The translations under genes were made by a program, and so were the position numbers. A DNA stretch of 5,882 bases, from NCBI GenBank assembly GCA_947254665.1, contig CAMYEJ010000085.1:1-5882 (forward strand), read 5' to 3'. Shown here in pieces: positions 5,737 through 5,882 of this stretch. The DNA is from an uncultured Peptoniphilus sp. Lineage in GTDB: Bacteria; Bacillota; Clostridia; Tissierellales; Peptoniphilaceae. Below the pieces are notes generated by a model. That model made no database searches. It worked only from the letters and a program-made list of their open reading frames with translations, and was not told the origin of the DNA. Each line of letters begins with the position of its first letter. The first letter of the stretch is position 1.

Positions 5737-5882
5737 AATGGACAAAATTATTTTTATTAAGGTAATCAAATATTTCTTCTGCTAACACTCCAGATAGAAT
5801 CTGCAAGTGTGTTTTTGTATTCTGTATTTAATGAAGCGTTGTAAGAAAATTCCTTTGTGCTAAAGAAATATGATCTATTAAC
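5735..5882 (-). pseudogene. 3' end of a convergent minus-strand gene, apparently frameshifted
   Basis: I do not recognise the product. On the minus strand, one frame is open from the window edge (5882) and ends at TGA 5766-5768; it reads plausibly as SYFFSTKEFSYNASLNTEY, then KNTLADSIWSV. The next frame gives a natural C-terminus, LAEEIFDYLNKNNFVH, ending at TAA 5735-5737 next to the terminator hairpin, but it is closed upstream by TAA at 5828-5830. Joining the two frames near 5781-5790 gives one continuous reading with AT-rich third positions throughout. One extra base or two missing bases there would explain it. This may be a decayed gene, a sequencing error, or two chance readings. Only about 45 residues are visible and the 5' part is outside the window. 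No Shine-Dalgarno with a plausible + strand ORF occurs here. Confidence 0.35.

Noticed and set aside
5739..5786. Short + strand ORF MDKIIFIKVIKYFFC
   Set aside because: Only 15 codons, no SD, and it lies over the reading of the convergent minus-strand gene.
1..5882. Mobile elements, CRISPR arrays, tRNA/rRNA genes, toxin-antitoxin or defence genes
   Set aside because: I looked for them and saw none: the window is almost fully taken up by a continuous housekeeping operon with uniform codon style.

Overview
The window looks like the chromosome of a low-GC Gram-positive anaerobe (Firmicutes in the broad sense). It is AT-rich, has AGGAGG-type ribosome binding sites, and carries the gene set IreB - RuvX - DUF1292 - Fur - RNase J - TrmR - U32 protein - uridine kinase, which resembles the alaS-downstream region of clostridia and Tissierellia. 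An Anaerococcus/Peptoniphilus-like source is my best guess from the protein style, but the sequence alone does not prove it.

Layout: an extended -10 promoter at 33-41 sits just upstream of ireB (60-308). A perfect 10-bp hairpin (305-327) covers the ireB stop codon. Then come ruvX (339-764), a DUF1292 gene (757-1005), fur (983-1456), an RNase J gene (1446-3110), the tRNA methyltransferase gene trmR (3137-3790), a U32-family tRNA hydroxylase gene of the TrhP type (3777-5003) and udk (5000-5629). All are on the + strand. From ruvX to udk every junction overlaps by 4-23 nt except RNase J/trmR, which has a 26-nt gap holding a strong Shine-Dalgarno, a hairpin and a possible five-codon leader ORF. 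A strong intrinsic terminator (5658-5684) closes the operon. A second, symmetrical hairpin (5706-5736) probably ends a convergent minus-strand gene. Only the 3' end of that gene (5735-5882) is in the window, and it appears to be frameshifted.

How the genes fit together: the theme is RNA maturation and translation plus envelope and metal homeostasis. RuvX is a candidate pre-16S rRNA nuclease, RNase J matures rRNA and degrades mRNA, and the TrhP-type protein and TrmR would together build 5-methoxyuridine (mo5U) at tRNA position 34. Udk salvages uridine and cytidine. IreB/ReoM links a Ser/Thr kinase to control of peptidoglycan synthesis, and Fur is a metal-dependent repressor.

This is mostly a conserved housekeeping operon. 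I see no mobile element, CRISPR array, defence island or obviously new system. The least ordinary parts are the trmR translation leader, the ruvX start without a Shine-Dalgarno behind a hairpin, and the broken minus-strand gene at the right edge.
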